From contig JAOQAG010000010.1 in the NCBI GenBank assembly GCA_025963715.1, positions 54,605 through 118,604 of the forward strand: DNA of 64,000 bases. Direction: 5' to 3'. Shown here in pieces: positions 18,631 to 27,813 of the stretch. Numbering within the stretch: position 1 is the stretch's first letter; the number at the start of each line of letters is the position of its first letter. A program made the translations under genes and the position numbers. Source of the stretch: Bacteroidota bacterium. Its GTDB lineage: Bacteria; Bacteroidota; Bacteroidia; 2-12-FULL-35-15. The notes under the pieces were generated by a model. The model worked only from the letters and a program-made list of their open reading frames with translations, was not told where the DNA came from and did no database searches.

Positions 18631-20034
18631 TTACAATGCGCGAACGGCTTCTTTAAATTGTGTTCCGCGGTCTTCATAATTTTCAAACAAATCGAAGCTG
18701 GCGCAGGCAGGAGATAACAATACGGTATCACCTTTTTTTCCCAATTTGTATGCTTGCGCTACTGCTTCTTTCGCAGAGTTTGCTTCGGTGATGGTTTCTA
18801 CCATTCCGCCAAATGCTTTGATAATTTTTTTATTATCAGCACCCAAACAAATGATCGCCTTTACTTTTTGCTTCACCAAATCGTTCAGCATCGAGTAATC
18901 GTTTCCTTTGTCAACACCGCCAAGGATCAGGATCACAGGATTGTTCATACTTTCCAGCGCATACCATGTAGAGTTTACGTTGGTTGCTTTTGAATCGTTG
19001 ATGAATTCAATTCCGTGAACGTTTCCAACCAGCTCCAAACGGTGATCGATGTTGTGGAAATCAGTAAGACTCTCACGAATCGTTTCTTTACGGATCTCCA
19101 CCAGTTTACCTGCAACTCCCGCCGCCATGGAGTTGTAGATATTGTGTTTTCCTTGTAGTGCTAGTTCTTGTATTGTCATAAATAAGGGATTTGTGTTGTT
19201 TGTATTGATGATTAGTTGATTGTTTTCTTTTAAATATGCTCCTGTTGTTACTTCTGTTTTTATTGAAAATGGATACTGTTTTGCTTTTATATTTTTATTC
19301 TTCATCGTATTCATTGTTACTTCATCATCGAGGCAATAAATAAATGCATCGGCTTCTGTCTGGTTTTGGATCACTCTGAATTTTGATTCTGCATAATTCT
19401 CCAGTTTGTAATCGTAGCGGTCCATATGATCGGGCGTAATGTTTAACAGGATCGCGATGTCGGCTTTAAAATCAAACATCCCATCCAGTTGAAAACTGCT
19501 CAGCTCCAGCACGTAATAATCGAAATCATTTTCCGCCACCTGCATGGCGAAACTTTTTCCCACGTTACCGGCAAGGCCCACATTCAATCCCGCTTTTTTA
19601 AACATGTGGTAAGTGAGCAGCGCAGTGGTTGTTTTTCCATTACTTCCCGTGATGCAGATCTTTTTTGCATTGGTGTATCTTCCTGCAAATTCAATCTCCG
19701 AAATCACATTGATTCTTTTTTCACGCAGCAGTTTTACCATGGCTGTATGATCAGGAATGCCCGGACTTTTCACCACTTCATCTGCATTCAGGATCAAACT
19801 TTCCGTGTGCTTTTCCTCTTCCCAGTCAATCTTATAATTTGAAAGAACGTCTTTGTACTTTTGTTTTAATTTTCCTTTATCGGAAAGAAAAACTTCGTAT
19901 CCTTTTTTTTGTGCAAGCACTGCGGTACCAACTCCGCTTTCGCCGCCACCAAGGATCACCAACCGTGACCCCTCCCTAGCCCTCCCCACAAGGGAGGGAA
20001 CTGATCCGTCTTCGTTGTTTACCTTTTCATTCAT
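18631..20034 (-). CDS. murD: UDP-N-acetylmuramoyl-L-alanine--D-glutamate ligase MurD
   Basis: MurD adds D-Glu to UDP-MurNAc-L-Ala in the cytoplasm. The 467-residue product has the N-terminal dinucleotide-like fold RLVILGGGESGVG (24-36), the ATP loop GSNGKTT (130-136), NITPDHMDRY in the central domain and the C-terminal FINDSKATN and SPACASFDLFENYEDRG motifs. Residues ~8-23 (EDGSVPSLVGRAREGS) form an extra N-terminal segment before the usual start of the fold. They are encoded by a palindromic repeat (19965-20010). MurD N-termini normally begin a few residues before RLVILGGG. The ligase domains are otherwise complete. Confidence 0.95.
   Translation of the reverse strand: MNEKVNNEDGSVPSLVGRAREGSRLVILGGGESGVGTAVLAQKKGYEVFLSDKGKLKQKYKDVLSNYKIDWEEEKHTESLILNADEVVKSPGIPDHTAMVKLLREKRINVISEIEFAGRYTNAKKICITGSNGKTTTALLTYHMFKKAGLNVGLAGNVGKSFAMQVAENDFDYYVLELSSFQLDGMFDFKADIAILLNITPDHMDRYDYKLENYAESKFRVIQNQTEADAFIYCLDDEVTMNTMKNKNIKAKQYPFSIKTEVTTGAYLKENNQLIINTNNTNPLFMTIQELALQGKHNIYNSMAAGVAGKLVEIRKETIRESLTDFHNIDHRLELVGNVHGIEFINDSKATNVNSTWYALESMNNPVILILGGVDKGNDYSMLNDLVKQKVKAIICLGADNKKIIKAFGGMVETITEANSAKEAVAQAYKLGKKGDTVLLSPACASFDLFENYEDRGTQFKEAVRAL
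19965..20010. repeat. Palindromic repeat inserted in frame at the murD N-terminus
   Basis: The stem ccctccct (19970-19977) pairs with agggaggg (19991-19998) around a 13-nt loop. The unit resembles the dispersed ccctccct...agggaggg elements seen between genes in Bacteroidota. Here it is translated as part of murD without a frame break. Confidence 0.6.
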
Positions 20035-20083
20035 TTTAATATTTCGCTTCCAAACGGTACTGATACTATTTCATACGCTGCTC

Positions 20084-20160
20084 AAGTTTCGCCCCCTCTC
20101 TTGTGGAGAGGGGATGAAGGCCCGCCCGAACGGATGAATCCGTTCATTCGGGCGGGGAGA
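20084..20160. repeat. Two adjacent palindromic repeats between mraY and murD
   Basis: Stem cccctctc/gagagggg (20093-20100, 20106-20113) is followed by a larger palindrome, cccgcccgaa/ttcgggcggg (20121-20130, 20147-20156), with an inner cggat/atccg hairpin. They fill most of the 131-nt gap and belong to the same families as the inserts in murD and murC. Confidence 0.65.
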
Positions 20161-20165
20161 GGCGT

Positions 20166-21422
20166 TTATCTTAATTTCAATGTTACAATTGTTAATACCG
20201 CCAGCATGATCCCGATGATCCAGAAGCGCGCAACAATTTTTGATTCATGCATTCCCAGCTTCTGATAATGGTGATGCAGCGGTGCCATTTTGAATAACCT
20301 GTTTTCGCGCGCGAACTCAATTCCGTGTTTTTTCTTCATGCGTTTGAAGTACGCCACCTGCATCATCACCGATAAATTTTCTACCAGGAACACGCCGCAT
20401 AAAATCGGGATCAGTAATTCCTTACGGATAGCGATGGCGAATACTGCAATGATCCCACCCAATGCAAGACTTCCGGTATCACCCATGAATACTTGTGCAG
20501 GAAAGGAGTTGTACCATAAAAATCCAACACAACCACCAACAAATGCGGCGATAAAAATTACCAGCTCGCCGGAATTCGGGATGTACATAATGTTTAGATA
20601 ATCGGCAAACACCGTGTTACCTGATACATAAGCGAGGATCCCTAGCACTACTCCTATAATCGCAGAAGTGCCCGTAGCCAGCCCATCGATCCCATCCGTA
20701 ATGTTGGCACCGTTGGAAACCGCGGTAACAATGATGATCACAAACGGAATAAAGATCAGCCATGCCCATTTTTTATAACCGTCGCCCATAAAAGCAAGCA
20801 AAGAGGAATAATCAAACTCGTTGTTTTTCACAAACGGAATGGTTGTTTTCATCGATTTGGTTTCGTCCTGGGAATATGTTGCCAATTGTACGATCTGCTC
20901 TGTTTCATTAACATTCGTAACCGTTTCAGCACGGTGTGTTTTTTCTTTGATCACCACTTCGTCATTAAAATAAAGTGTAACGCCTACAATTAATCCGATC
21001 CCAACCTGTCCCAGCACTTTGAATTTTCCGTGCAATCCTTTTTTATCTTTTTTGAATACTTTGATGTAGTCATCCAAAAAGCCAATCGCACCCAGCCATA
21101 CAGTGGACACCAGCATTAAAATAATGTACACGTTGTGTAATTTTGCAAACAGTAATGTTGGGATCACGATCGCGGAAAGAATAATTAAACCGCCCATTGT
21201 AGGTGTTCCTTTTTTCTCCAGCTGCCCCTGTAACCCCAAATCACGAACGGTTTCCCCTACTTGTTTCCGGTGTAATAAATTAATGATGCGTTTACCAAAC
21301 ACCATCGAGATCAGCAACGATACGATCAATGCCAGAGCGGCACGGAAGGAGATGTATTGAAATACTCCGGCTCCCGGAAAATTAAAATGCTTGTCTAAAA
21401 AATGAAATAAGTAGTAGAACAT
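20166..21422 (-). CDS. mraY: Phospho-N-acetylmuramoyl-pentapeptide transferase MraY
   Basis: MraY makes lipid I by moving phospho-MurNAc-pentapeptide to undecaprenyl phosphate in the inner membrane. The 418-residue protein has about ten membrane helices and the family motifs [21 protein letters not shown] (Asp pair), [25 protein letters not shown] and the cytoplasmic [11 protein letters not shown]. An extra ~70-residue loop after the third motif (about residues 155-225, including [12 protein letters not shown]) lengthens it over E. coli MraY, as is usual in this phylum. The gap to murE (21423-21564) holds only ttcaaagtt microrepeats. Confidence 0.96.
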   Translation of the reverse strand: MFYYLFHFLDKHFNFPGAGVFQYISFRAALALIVSLLISMVFGKRIINLLHRKQVGETVRDLGLQGQLEKKGTPTMGGLIILSAIVIPTLLFAKLHNVYIILMLVSTVWLGAIGFLDDYIKVFKKDKKGLHGKFKVLGQVGIGLIVGVTLYFNDEVVIKEKTHRAETVTNVNETEQIVQLATYSQDETKSMKTTIPFVKNNEFDYSSLLAFMGDGYKKWAWLIFIPFVIIIVTAVSNGANITDGIDGLATGTSAIIGVVLGILAYVSGNTVFADYLNIMYIPNSGELVIFIAAFVGGCVGFLWYNSFPAQVFMGDTGSLALGGIIAVFAIAIRKELLIPILCGVFLVENLSVMMQVAYFKRMKKKHGIEFARENRLFKMAPLHHHYQKLGMHESKIVARFWIIGIMLAVLTIVTLKLR

Positions 21423-21564
21423 TATTTAAGATTTTATTTGTTGTTGTATTGTTTTGCTGATCGTTTTTTAGTTCAAAGTTTAATTTCAAAAGTTCAAAGT
21501 TGCTGTACGCAGATGCTGCAGTTGATGAGCTTTGTGAGGTTTTAAAGTTTTAATTCTTTGTTTT
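21423..21564. repeat. ttcaaagtt microrepeats between murE and mraY
   Basis: The 142-nt gap carries gttcaaagttt, tttcaaaagttcaaagtt and ttttaaagttt units like those at 15443-15475 and 29727-29760. No gene is visible. Confidence 0.5.
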
Positions 21565-23028
21565 TTATCGTTCAAATAATTTTAAATTTTCCTGCAGCAC
21601 CAGCATGTCGTCAAAATCATGCTTCACACCTTTGATCTCCTGGTATTTTTCGTGTCCTTTACCCGCTACCAGCACGATGTCTCCCGGATTTGCGTAAGAG
21701 CATGCTGTTTTTATCGCTTCACTCCTGTCGGTGATGGAAATTGTTTTTTTATAATTCACACCGTCAATTCCAATCTGCATGTCCCTGATGATCGCTTCCG
21801 GTTCTTCACTTCTCGGATTGTCCGATGTAAGAATTACTTTATTGCTCAGATCGGCTGCAATCCTTGCCATTAGCGGGCGTTTCGCTTTGTCCCTGTCGCC
21901 GCCGCAACCCACTACGGTTATAATTTGCTCGTTCCCGGTGCGGATATCGTTGATCGTTTTTAACACATTGATCAATGCATCCGGTGTGTGTGCATAATCT
22001 ACAATCCCGATCACACCATTGTCTGTTCTCACATATTGAAAGCGGCCTTCCACCGAACCAAGCGTGCTTAATGTTGTGAGCACATTTATTTTATCTTCTT
22101 TCAGCAAGATCGCTGTAGCGTAAACTGCAAGCAGGTTATAAGCGTTAAAGCTTCCAATTAATTTGCTCCACACTTCCTGGTTATCAATGTTGAGCAACAA
22201 ACCGCTGAACTGATTTTCCACCACGCGGCATTTGAATTCCGCCATGGAACGCAATGAATAGGTATGTTTTGCAGCGCGTGTATTTTGCAGCATTACTTCG
22301 CCATTTACATCATCGCGATTTGTTAATGCAAATGCATCAGCGCTCAAGCCGTCAAAAAATTTCTTTTTTGCTTTGATGTATTCATCAAATGTTTTATGAT
22401 AATCCAAATGATCGTGTGTAATGTTGGTAAACACGCCGCCTGTAAAATGAATACCAGCAATGCGGTTTTGAACTACTGCATGCGAGCTCACTTCCATAAA
22501 ACAATGCGTGCAGCCTTTGTCGATCATCTGGCGCAGCAATGCATTTAATTGTATTGCATCCGGTGTTGTATGCGTTGCCGTGATGACATCGTTATTGATC
22601 TGATTTTTCACAGTGGATAACAAGCCTGTTTTGTATCCTAATTTTTTAAATAAATTGAACAGCAATGTAACCGTGGTGGTTTTTCCGTTTGTTCCGGTAA
22701 CGCCTACCAGTTTTATCTTTTCAGAAGGGTTGTCGTAAAAATTACCGGCAACAATTCCCATTGCAGCAGTGGGATCTTTTACTTTTATATAGGTTACTTT
22801 TTCATTTAATTCAGCAGGCAGATCTTCACACAAAATGGCGATAGCGCCTTTTGCAATTGTATCGTCAATGTATTTGTGGCCGTCACTTACGGTGCCTTTT
22901 ATTGCAATGAACAAACTGTCCTTTTCAATTTTGCGGGAATCAAAACTGAGCGCGGTAATGGCTACGTTTGTAGAGCCAACCACTTCAATGATGCCTGCTT
23001 TGTAAAGTATGTCCTTTAATAATTTCAT
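21565..23028 (-). CDS. murE: UDP-MurNAc-tripeptide synthetase MurE (meso-DAP type)
   Basis: MurE adds the third residue of the peptidoglycan stem peptide. The 487-residue product has the ATP loop GTNGKTTT near residue 110, NITHDHLDYH, the carbamylated-lysine region and the C-terminal DNPR at 403-406. The DNPR motif is the known marker of meso-diaminopimelate-specific MurE, so the cell wall is predicted to be DAP-type, as expected for Bacteroidota. It lies 5 nt after ftsI, so translation is probably coupled. Confidence 0.96.
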   Translation of the reverse strand: MKLLKDILYKAGIIEVVGSTNVAITALSFDSRKIEKDSLFIAIKGTVSDGHKYIDDTIAKGAIAILCEDLPAELNEKVTYIKVKDPTAAMGIVAGNFYDNPSEKIKLVGVTGTNGKTTTVTLLFNLFKKLGYKTGLLSTVKNQINNDVITATHTTPDAIQLNALLRQMIDKGCTHCFMEVSSHAVVQNRIAGIHFTGGVFTNITHDHLDYHKTFDEYIKAKKKFFDGLSADAFALTNRDDVNGEVMLQNTRAAKHTYSLRSMAEFKCRVVENQFSGLLLNIDNQEVWSKLIGSFNAYNLLAVYATAILLKEDKINVLTTLSTLGSVEGRFQYVRTDNGVIGIVDYAHTPDALINVLKTINDIRTGNEQIITVVGCGGDRDKAKRPLMARIAADLSNKVILTSDNPRSEEPEAIIRDMQIGIDGVNYKKTISITDRSEAIKTACSYANPGDIVLVAGKGHEKYQEIKGVKHDFDDMLVLQENLKLFER

Positions 23029-23033
23029 TGCTG

Positions 23034-25154
23034 TTAAATCAATTGTAAAATAATTTGCGTTCCTCTTGTAAATGCTGTTCCTGCCGGGATCGACTGGGTT
23101 GAAACTGCTCCGCTACCAATAATTTTTACACGGATGCCGTATTTTTCCAGCACATAAAAAAGATCTTCTGCTGTCATCCCCACCAGGTTCGGAATAATGC
23201 CGCGCTTCAATGCTTCTTCCGTGTATTTCGGTTGTAATACAATGGAAATGGAATCGTTTGAATTCGGCGAAACCCATTCTGCTTTATCATCCGGCGAAGT
23301 AGTTCTTACTTTTAATACTTTTAAAATTTCACTGATATCATCGTGACTGCCTTGTTTTGTAACCGGCGCCCGCAGTGCATATTGCGGCTGTACGGCGTTG
23401 ATCTCCTTGTGAATTTCCAAGCTGGTAGAATATACTTTATCGGCTACATCTTTAAACACCGGGCCTGCTACAGCGCCACCATAATAAGCATCTCCGCTTG
23501 GTGCGCTTACTACCACAATGCAGGAGTATTTAGGATTATCAGCCGGAAAATATCCTACGAACGAAGCCTGGTACGTCATTTTTCCATTCACCAAACCCAT
23601 TTGCGCTGTTCCGGTTTTGCCTGCGATCTGGTATGCCGATCCTTTTAATGCTTTTCCTGTTCCGTTCAACACCACTGCTTCCATCATTTTTTTTGCTTTG
23701 TCCACTGTTTTTTGCGAGCAGATGGACTCATTGATCACTTCCGGTGCAAACGTTTTTACCACTTTGCCTTTGTTCTTAATTTCTTTCACGAACATGGGGC
23801 GCATCATTTTTCCGTTGTTCGCAACAGCGCTGTAAAAATTTAAAATCTGCAGCGGTGTGATCCTGCTTTCATATCCGTGAGAGATCCATTGCAAAGAGAT
23901 CTGCGACCATGTTTTATCTTTTGTATCTTTAAAATACGGCACAGCTTCTCCCGGAATGCTCACTCCCAAAGGCGTATTCAAATTCATTTTATTCAGCCGA
24001 TCGATAAATTTTTGCGGATCTTTTGAGTAATAACGTGTGATCAATTTTGTTACACCTACGTTGGAAGAATGCTCAAATACTTCGAGTACGGACATTACAC
24101 TTTTTTCCGGGCGCTCGGCATCGCTTACTTTCCGGTTGCTGTAATAACACGTTCCATCGCCCACATCCACTGTTTCGTTCAGGTTCATGTTGTAATCTTC
24201 CATCGCTGCGATCAGTGACGCCAGCTTGATGGTAGAACCCGGAACCGTTGCCACACCCACTGCATAATTCAGATTTTCCACATACATGGAAGTATCGCCC
24301 GGTACACGTTTTAAATTCGCAATTGCTTTTACTTCGCCGGTTTTAATTTCCATCAACACCAGGCAACCGTGATCAGCACCGTGTTTGCGCAAACAATTCA
24401 TCAGTGAATTTTCTGCAACGTCCTGCACATTAATGTCGATCGTGGAAACAATATCATCACCGTCTTCCGGATCTACCTCGTTATCATCATTGATCGGGCG
24501 CCACACATTTCCGGCAATTTTTTGCATCAAACGGTGTCCGCTTTTTCCCTGCAATGTGCTGTCGAAATAACTTTCCAATCCGTATGGTTTTCCGGTTCCT
24601 TCTTCATTGATTTTCCCGATGGTACGCGCTGCCAAAAACTGGAATGGGCGTTCCCGCTGATTTGTTTGCAGGTAAATAAAACCACCGCGGTTTTTTCCTC
24701 TTCTCAGGATCGGGAATTTTTTCATCTTCTGCAGGTTCGTATAGGAAACATCGCGCTGAAGCGTTAACCATCTATCGCCATCCTTGCGTGCCTTCCGCAG
24801 CATTTTGCGGTATTCTTTCATCGATTTATCCCCGAATAAATTAGAAAGGGAAATTGCCAGTGAATCTACATTGTCATTAAAAACAGCATCCGTAATTCCA
24901 TCTGCATTCACATCCATATCCGCTTCGAAATACGGCAATGAAGTAGCAAGTAAGCTTCCGTTCACATCGTAGATATTTCCGCGTACGGCTTCTATATCAA
25001 TAAAGCGTGTAGAAAAGCTTGCTGCCTGCGCTCTCCACTTGTCTCCTTCAGAAAACTGGATGATAAAAACTTTGGAAATAATAGCGACACCGAAGAGGCA
25101 TATAATAAAATATATGAGATATACACGCCACAGTATGTCTTTTTTAACGTCCAA
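23034..25154 (-). CDS. ftsI: Septal transpeptidase FtsI/PBP3 with PASTA domain
   Basis: This class B penicillin-binding protein cross-links septal peptidoglycan alongside FtsW. The 706-residue product has one N-terminal membrane helix (~12-32), a PBP dimerisation domain starting at RGNIYDVNG (59-67), and the transpeptidase with active-site STIK (Ser307-Lys310), SSN (363-365) and KTG (513-515). A C-terminal PASTA domain (~645-706, IPNLVGMTAEDLFYVLEKYG) follows. PASTA is absent from E. coli FtsI but frequent in Bacteroidota homologues. The gene follows ftsL by 4 nt. Confidence 0.96.
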   Translation of the reverse strand: MDVKKDILWRVYLIYFIICLFGVAIISKVFIIQFSEGDKWRAQAASFSTRFIDIEAVRGNIYDVNGSLLATSLPYFEADMDVNADGITDAVFNDNVDSLAISLSNLFGDKSMKEYRKMLRKARKDGDRWLTLQRDVSYTNLQKMKKFPILRRGKNRGGFIYLQTNQRERPFQFLAARTIGKINEEGTGKPYGLESYFDSTLQGKSGHRLMQKIAGNVWRPINDDNEVDPEDGDDIVSTIDINVQDVAENSLMNCLRKHGADHGCLVLMEIKTGEVKAIANLKRVPGDTSMYVENLNYAVGVATVPGSTIKLASLIAAMEDYNMNLNETVDVGDGTCYYSNRKVSDAERPEKSVMSVLEVFEHSSNVGVTKLITRYYSKDPQKFIDRLNKMNLNTPLGVSIPGEAVPYFKDTKDKTWSQISLQWISHGYESRITPLQILNFYSAVANNGKMMRPMFVKEIKNKGKVVKTFAPEVINESICSQKTVDKAKKMMEAVVLNGTGKALKGSAYQIAGKTGTAQMGLVNGKMTYQASFVGYFPADNPKYSCIVVVSAPSGDAYYGGAVAGPVFKDVADKVYSTSLEIHKEINAVQPQYALRAPVTKQGSHDDISEILKVLKVRTTSPDDKAEWVSPNSNDSISIVLQPKYTEEALKRGIIPNLVGMTAEDLFYVLEKYGIRVKIIGSGAVSTQSIPAGTAFTRGTQIILQLI

Positions 25155-25158
25155 CGAT

Positions 25159-25584
25159 TTAATCTTTTTGAGGGGTTGTACTAACTGCTTTAACTACGAT
25201 TTTTTTAGGAGGCACCACACTCTCCTTAATTCCTGTTTGCTGCGCAGCCAACGACTTTGCAACTTCTGTTTGTTTACTTTTTACTACCAATGAATCTTTT
25301 ACTACAATGTATTGTGTCTTTAATTCTTTGATCTCGTTGGTAAGCTTGTTTACTTTCCTTACCTGGTCATCAGCATAATATCCGTTTGCGATGTAGCAGA
25401 TGGCGAGGAACGACAAGAAAAAAATGAAAGGAAAATTTTTTATGGTTGTTTCTTTCGATAAAAAATTTCCGCTTACTACATTGGAAACAGAACGCACCAC
25501 TTTATTTTCCCTTGCAGGCTTCTGAGGCTTTACAGGCTCTTTCGCTTCTTCCGGTTTTGCTGGCTCTTTAAATTTGTTCCCCAT
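25159..25584 (-). CDS. ftsL: FtsL-like divisome protein
   Basis: The 141-residue product has a Pro/Lys/Glu-rich cytoplasmic N-terminus, one membrane helix at about 51-69 (FPFIFFLSFLAICYIANG), and a periplasmic heptad region (~73-110, VRKVNKLTNEIKELKTQY). A Lys/Thr-rich tail follows. This is the FtsL layout. The protein has little sequence conservation, so the call relies on topology and on its position between rsmH and ftsI, where ftsL always lies. FtsL would pair with an FtsB-like partner to activate FtsWI. Confidence 0.85.
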   Translation of the reverse strand: MGNKFKEPAKPEEAKEPVKPQKPARENKVVRSVSNVVSGNFLSKETTIKNFPFIFFLSFLAICYIANGYYADDQVRKVNKLTNEIKELKTQYIVVKDSLVVKSKQTEVAKSLAAQQTGIKESVVPPKKIVVKAVSTTPQKD

Positions 25585-25748
25585 TTTTGTTCAGTCGACA
25601 ATGGACAGTAGGCAGTAGACAATTGTTATCAATAATTTTGTATTCTTAGTCTTACCGTTTGCCTGCGCTGCAATTTTTAATTGTCTATTGTTATTTATTT
25701 TTTTCCTTGTTTACTTTTTCTTTGTCGACTGTTGACTTTCTTTTTTGT
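25585..25748. repeat. gtcgac-type microrepeats between rsmH and ftsL
   Basis: The 164-nt gap has repeated gtcgac, gacagtaggcagtagac, tgtctattgt and tgtctactt motifs and T-rich tracts, some running to the rsmH stop. No gene is visible. Confidence 0.4.
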
Positions 25749-26708
25749 CTACTTCTTTTTATTTTTCTTCTTGTCTATTGTCGGCTTAACTTCTTCCACT
25801 TTCTCAAATCCTTCTTTCTTCTCCGCAATCCTTAATTTTGCACTTCGCGCCCTGCTGTTAATTTCATTCTCTGCATCACCGGGTACAATTGGCTTTCGCG
25901 TGATCTGTATAAATGGCGTGATCTGGTTTCCGAAAAAATCTTTTTCTACTTCGCCTTCAAATTTTCCGGTGCGTGTAAAGTTTTTCACCAACCGGTCTTC
26001 CAAAGAATGATAAGAGATCACCACCAATCTTCCTCCTGGTTTTAACACATCCAAACTTTGTGTTAATAATTCCTGCAGCACATCCAGCTCTTTGTTCACC
26101 TCTACTCTCAGCGCCTGGAACACTTGTGCGTAATATTGATTTTCACGTCCGCGTTTTACACATTTAATAATGGCGCTTTTCAGATCGTTTACTGTTTCAA
26201 TGGCTTTTTCTTTGCGCGTATGAAAAATGATCGATGCCAGGTAACCTGCATTTTCCACTTCACCATACATTCTAAAAATGCGTTTCAGATCTTCCTCACT
26301 ATAGGTTGCTATAATTTCAGCAGCTGTGAGTTTTGCATTCTGATCCATGCGCATGTCCAGTTTTGCATCAAAGCGCGTGGAAAAACCGCGTGTAGCCTCA
26401 TCAAACTGGTGCGATGAAACACCCAAATCGGCAAGCAAACCATCAATCGGCAATGCATTGTACAGCTTCAAAAAATTTTTCAAATACTTGAAATTTTGTT
26501 TGATGAGCACAAAGCGCGGATCGTCGATCTTGTTTTTTACGGCATCATCATCCTGGTCGAACGCATACAACTTACCAGTTGTTAAATGCTTTAAAATTTC
26601 CCGGGAATGTCCGCCGCCACCAAATGTTACATCCACATAAATTCCTTCGGGATTGATCTTTAAACCATCAATACACTCTTTTAAAAGAACGGGATTATGA
26701 TATTCCAT
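25749..26708 (-). CDS. rsmH: 16S rRNA (cytosine-1402-N4)-methyltransferase RsmH (MraW)
   Basis: RsmH methylates C1402 in the decoding centre of 16S rRNA using SAM. The 319-residue product opens with EYHNPVLLKECIDGL and has the SAM loop VDVTFGGGGHSREIL (27-41). It continues with LLADLGVSSHQFDEATRGFS, FQALRVEVNKEL and VISYHSLEDRLVK, all diagnostic. The C-terminus is Lys-rich. The start overlaps the mraZ stop (TAATG), so translation is coupled. Confidence 0.97.
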   Translation of the reverse strand: MEYHNPVLLKECIDGLKINPEGIYVDVTFGGGGHSREILKHLTTGKLYAFDQDDDAVKNKIDDPRFVLIKQNFKYLKNFLKLYNALPIDGLLADLGVSSHQFDEATRGFSTRFDAKLDMRMDQNAKLTAAEIIATYSEEDLKRIFRMYGEVENAGYLASIIFHTRKEKAIETVNDLKSAIIKCVKRGRENQYYAQVFQALRVEVNKELDVLQELLTQSLDVLKPGGRLVVISYHSLEDRLVKNFTRTGKFEGEVEKDFFGNQITPFIQITRKPIVPGDAENEINSRARSAKLRIAEKKEGFEKVEEVKPTIDKKKNKKK

Positions 26709-27187
26709 TATTTATTTTCCGGATCTGGCGGCGTAGGAGTGATTCCACCCATTACATCTTCAGCAAGCTTTTCAAAGTCTGCTGTGCCATCGTTAATAAA
26801 TTGCTCGTATGCTTTTTTATCCCAGATCTCGATCCGGTCACCGGCAGCTGCCATCACCACATCTTTTGCAATTCCGGAAAACGTCATCAGGTCTTTTGAG
26901 ATCAGCAAACGCCCTGTACTATCCAATTCCACCGGCATCACACCGTAATTGAACAAGCGAATGAACTCTACATTTTTCTTTACGAATTTGTTGAGCTTGT
27001 TCACCTCTTTCACCATTTCATTCCACGTAGCCATTGGATACAGTTCCAGCGATTTGCTGAAAATGCTGCGCTTCATTACGAAGCCGCCATCCAAAACAGC
27101 AGTGAGCTGTTTTTTAAACGCAACGGGCAGCATGATCCGTCCTTTTGCATCTGCACTGCACTCGTATACTCCAAACAGGCTGTTCAT
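26708..27187 (-). CDS. mraZ: Transcriptional regulator MraZ
   Basis: MraZ is an AbrB-fold DNA-binding protein that regulates its own dcw operon by binding short tandem repeats upstream. The 159-residue product has the two SpoVT-AbrB-like halves: MNSLFGVYECSADAKGRIML at the N-terminus and PVELDSTGRLLISKDLM in the middle. Each has the D-x-x-GR(I/L) signature. It is the first gene of the 17-kb operon. Three 10-bp repeats 41 nt upstream (27228-27257) are its probable target. Confidence 0.95.
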   Translation of the reverse strand: MNSLFGVYECSADAKGRIMLPVAFKKQLTAVLDGGFVMKRSIFSKSLELYPMATWNEMVKEVNKLNKFVKKNVEFIRLFNYGVMPVELDSTGRLLISKDLMTFSGIAKDVVMAAAGDRIEIWDKKAYEQFINDGTADFEKLAEDVMGGITPTPPDPENK

Positions 27188-27227
27188 ATTGATTTGCGGC
27201 TTAGTGGCGTAAAAATAAAGAATTATT

Positions 27228-27257
27228 TACCACTTTCTACCACTTTCTACCACTTTT
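27228..27257 (-). promoter_or_regulatory. Putative MraZ operator: three 10-bp direct repeats
   Basis: The plus strand reads taccactttc, taccactttc, taccactttt. On the coding strand this is three in-phase AAAGTGGTA-type units with a 10-bp period, one helical turn. MraZ in other phyla binds tandem TGGG- or AAAGTG-type repeats just upstream of mraZ. A -7-like TATTTTTA (27210-27217, minus) lies right beside it, so binding could control the promoter. Confidence 0.75.
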
Positions 27258-27442
27258 GATTGTTTTTGTTGAAAACTTTTGGTTTTGAACACGTTACGGC
27301 AGGCAAAACTGATTTCAAAAAAAGTTCTGAAATGGCTTTGAATAAAGATTTTTAAGGATTTTTGAAAGATAAAACCGGCTTGGTGGGAGAAAATTCCGGG
27401 ATGATAAGTTTGGCCCGGGCAGGAAACCGGATCGGAAAGGCA

Positions 27443-27477
27443 CAAAAAAAATACGTTTTAATTAAAAAACGTATTTT
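27443..27477 (-). terminator. Terminator after the 90-residue gene
   Basis: A perfect 12-bp stem (aaaatacgtttt 27448-27459, aaaacgtatttt 27466-27477) with a 6-nt loop is followed by a T run on the minus strand. The rest of the gap 27258-27442 shows no gene; small ORFs there lack support. Confidence 0.7.
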
Positions 27478-27510
27478 CAAAAATGAATTAACCGGTAAAA
27501 ATTATCACGG

Positions 27511-27783
27511 CTAGTTAATACTATAACTACCATCAGGAAATACTTCTATAGATAAAAGGGAAGCATTATGTTTATAGTTAAACATGAGAACTATAGGAGC
27601 ATTTCCAATCTTTCCTTCAACCGTCACTTCCGTATTGTCGTTAAGCTCAAATAAGCTTATATTCTGAGTGTAGGGAATGGTCACTTTTTTCTTCTGATCT
27701 TTGGAGCCAGACATCCAGCTAAGCGTGAGCTCAACTTTCATTCCTGACATATTCAGCACTGAAACATTGCATGCATTTCTCAT
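27511..27783 (-). CDS. Hypothetical small protein, paralogue of its upstream neighbour
   Basis: I do not recognise this 90-residue protein. It has no signal peptide or membrane segment and looks like a small all-beta fold with alternating hydrophobics (VSVLNMSGMKVELTLSW, then NTEVTVEGKIGNAPIVLMF). It aligns in outline with the product of the gene 30 nt upstream: both have a first strand pair ending in LTLSW or LKITW, a central NTEVTVEG or DTEIQIEA strand, and a similar length. The two seem to be an old tandem duplication in one transcription unit. A terminator follows. Confidence 0.6.
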   Translation of the reverse strand: MRNACNVSVLNMSGMKVELTLSWMSGSKDQKKKVTIPYTQNISLFELNDNTEVTVEGKIGNAPIVLMFNYKHNASLLSIEVFPDGSYSIN

Positions 27784-27813
27784 AATTTTAATTTTTGTTT
27801 TGAATATTTTTGT

